From assembly GCA_035249465.1 (NCBI GenBank), contig DATFGL010000107.1, positions 1 through 34,996 on the forward strand: a DNA stretch of 34,996 nucleotides, read 5' to 3'. Below are positions 34,974-34,996 of the stretch, piece after piece (the first letter of the stretch is position 1; every line of letters begins with the position of its first letter). The stretch comes from 66-474 sp035249465 (GTDB lineage: Bacteria; Pseudomonadota; Gammaproteobacteria; Xanthomonadales; Rhodanobacteraceae). The translations under genes and the position numbers were made by a program. The notes beneath the pieces are model-generated. The model saw nothing but the letters and a program-made list of their open reading frames with translations, made no database searches and was not told the origin of the DNA.

Positions 34974-34996
34974 ATGCAATTGAAAGTATCGACCGC
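34974..34996 (+). CDS. Possible start of a further gene at the right edge
   Basis: ATG CAA TTG AAA GTA TCG ACC runs off the window (MQLKVST). GAGGGGG ends ten bases before the ATG. Two in-frame GTG codons just upstream (34965, 34968) are alternative starts. Too short to identify. Confidence 0.3.

Overview
The window is about 35 kb of high-GC DNA packed with intact housekeeping genes. It looks like the chromosome of a gammaproteobacterium of the Xanthomonadales, most likely the Rhodanobacteraceae/Xanthomonadaceae side. The main reason is gene order: carA-carB-greA-(ABC-F)-rpfE-like-recJ and prfB-lysS match the order flanking the rpf cluster of Xanthomonas and Xylella, and smc-zipA is also adjacent as in that group. 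No rRNA, tRNA, CRISPR array, insertion sequence or prophage is visible.

Layout. 1-32: the first codons of a leftward AlaDH/PntA-family gene. 255-5533: thioredoxin reductase; a leftward hydrolase-cyclase fusion whose active sites all look destroyed; a FemAB-like acyltransferase; aat of the N-degron pathway; a phasin; an acyl-CoA-binding protein. 5543-9957: a TonB-dependent receptor and the divergent glutathione-dependent formaldehyde detoxification pair (frmA/fghA). 10028-15221: a PaiB-like FMN protein, zipA and smc, all leftward, with a 118-bp palindromic repeat between smc and zipA. 15463-17751: a compact arsenic operon arsR-arsI-arsC-acr3 with overlapping start and stop codons, led by a near-consensus promoter. 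17760-20966 (leftward): prfB with its programmed +1 frameshift, lysS, yciI and a bolA-like gene. 21111-23973: a small membrane protein, an NADPH-dependent FMN reductase, a methyltransferase-like protein with a signal peptide and a cytosolic O-methyltransferase. 23974-33625 (leftward): carA-carB-greA-ABC-F-rpfE-recJ, with 1-4 nt overlaps at most junctions. 33783-34478: a 2OG-Fe(II) oxygenase. The last 0.5 kb holds a repeat with two hairpins, a CRP/Clp-like site and a doubtful small ORF.

How the parts work together. trxB and the arsenate reductase share thiol redox chemistry. frmA/fghA turn formaldehyde into formate. The ars genes sense arsenic, cleave organoarsenicals, reduce arsenate and export arsenite. 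carAB, lysS, prfB, greA and aat serve pyrimidine/arginine supply, translation, transcription elongation and protein turnover.

Points most worth a second look: (1) the double pseudoenzyme at 1224-2567; (2) palindromic-repeat insertions with a common GCGGC/GCCGC hairpin that stay in frame inside recJ and the ABC-F gene; (3) the rpf-flanking order without the DSF genes rpfB/F/C/G in this interval; (4) the exported methyltransferase and the interleaved inverted repeats beside it; (5) a recurring TGCTANNNT promoter signature with several probably leaderless genes.
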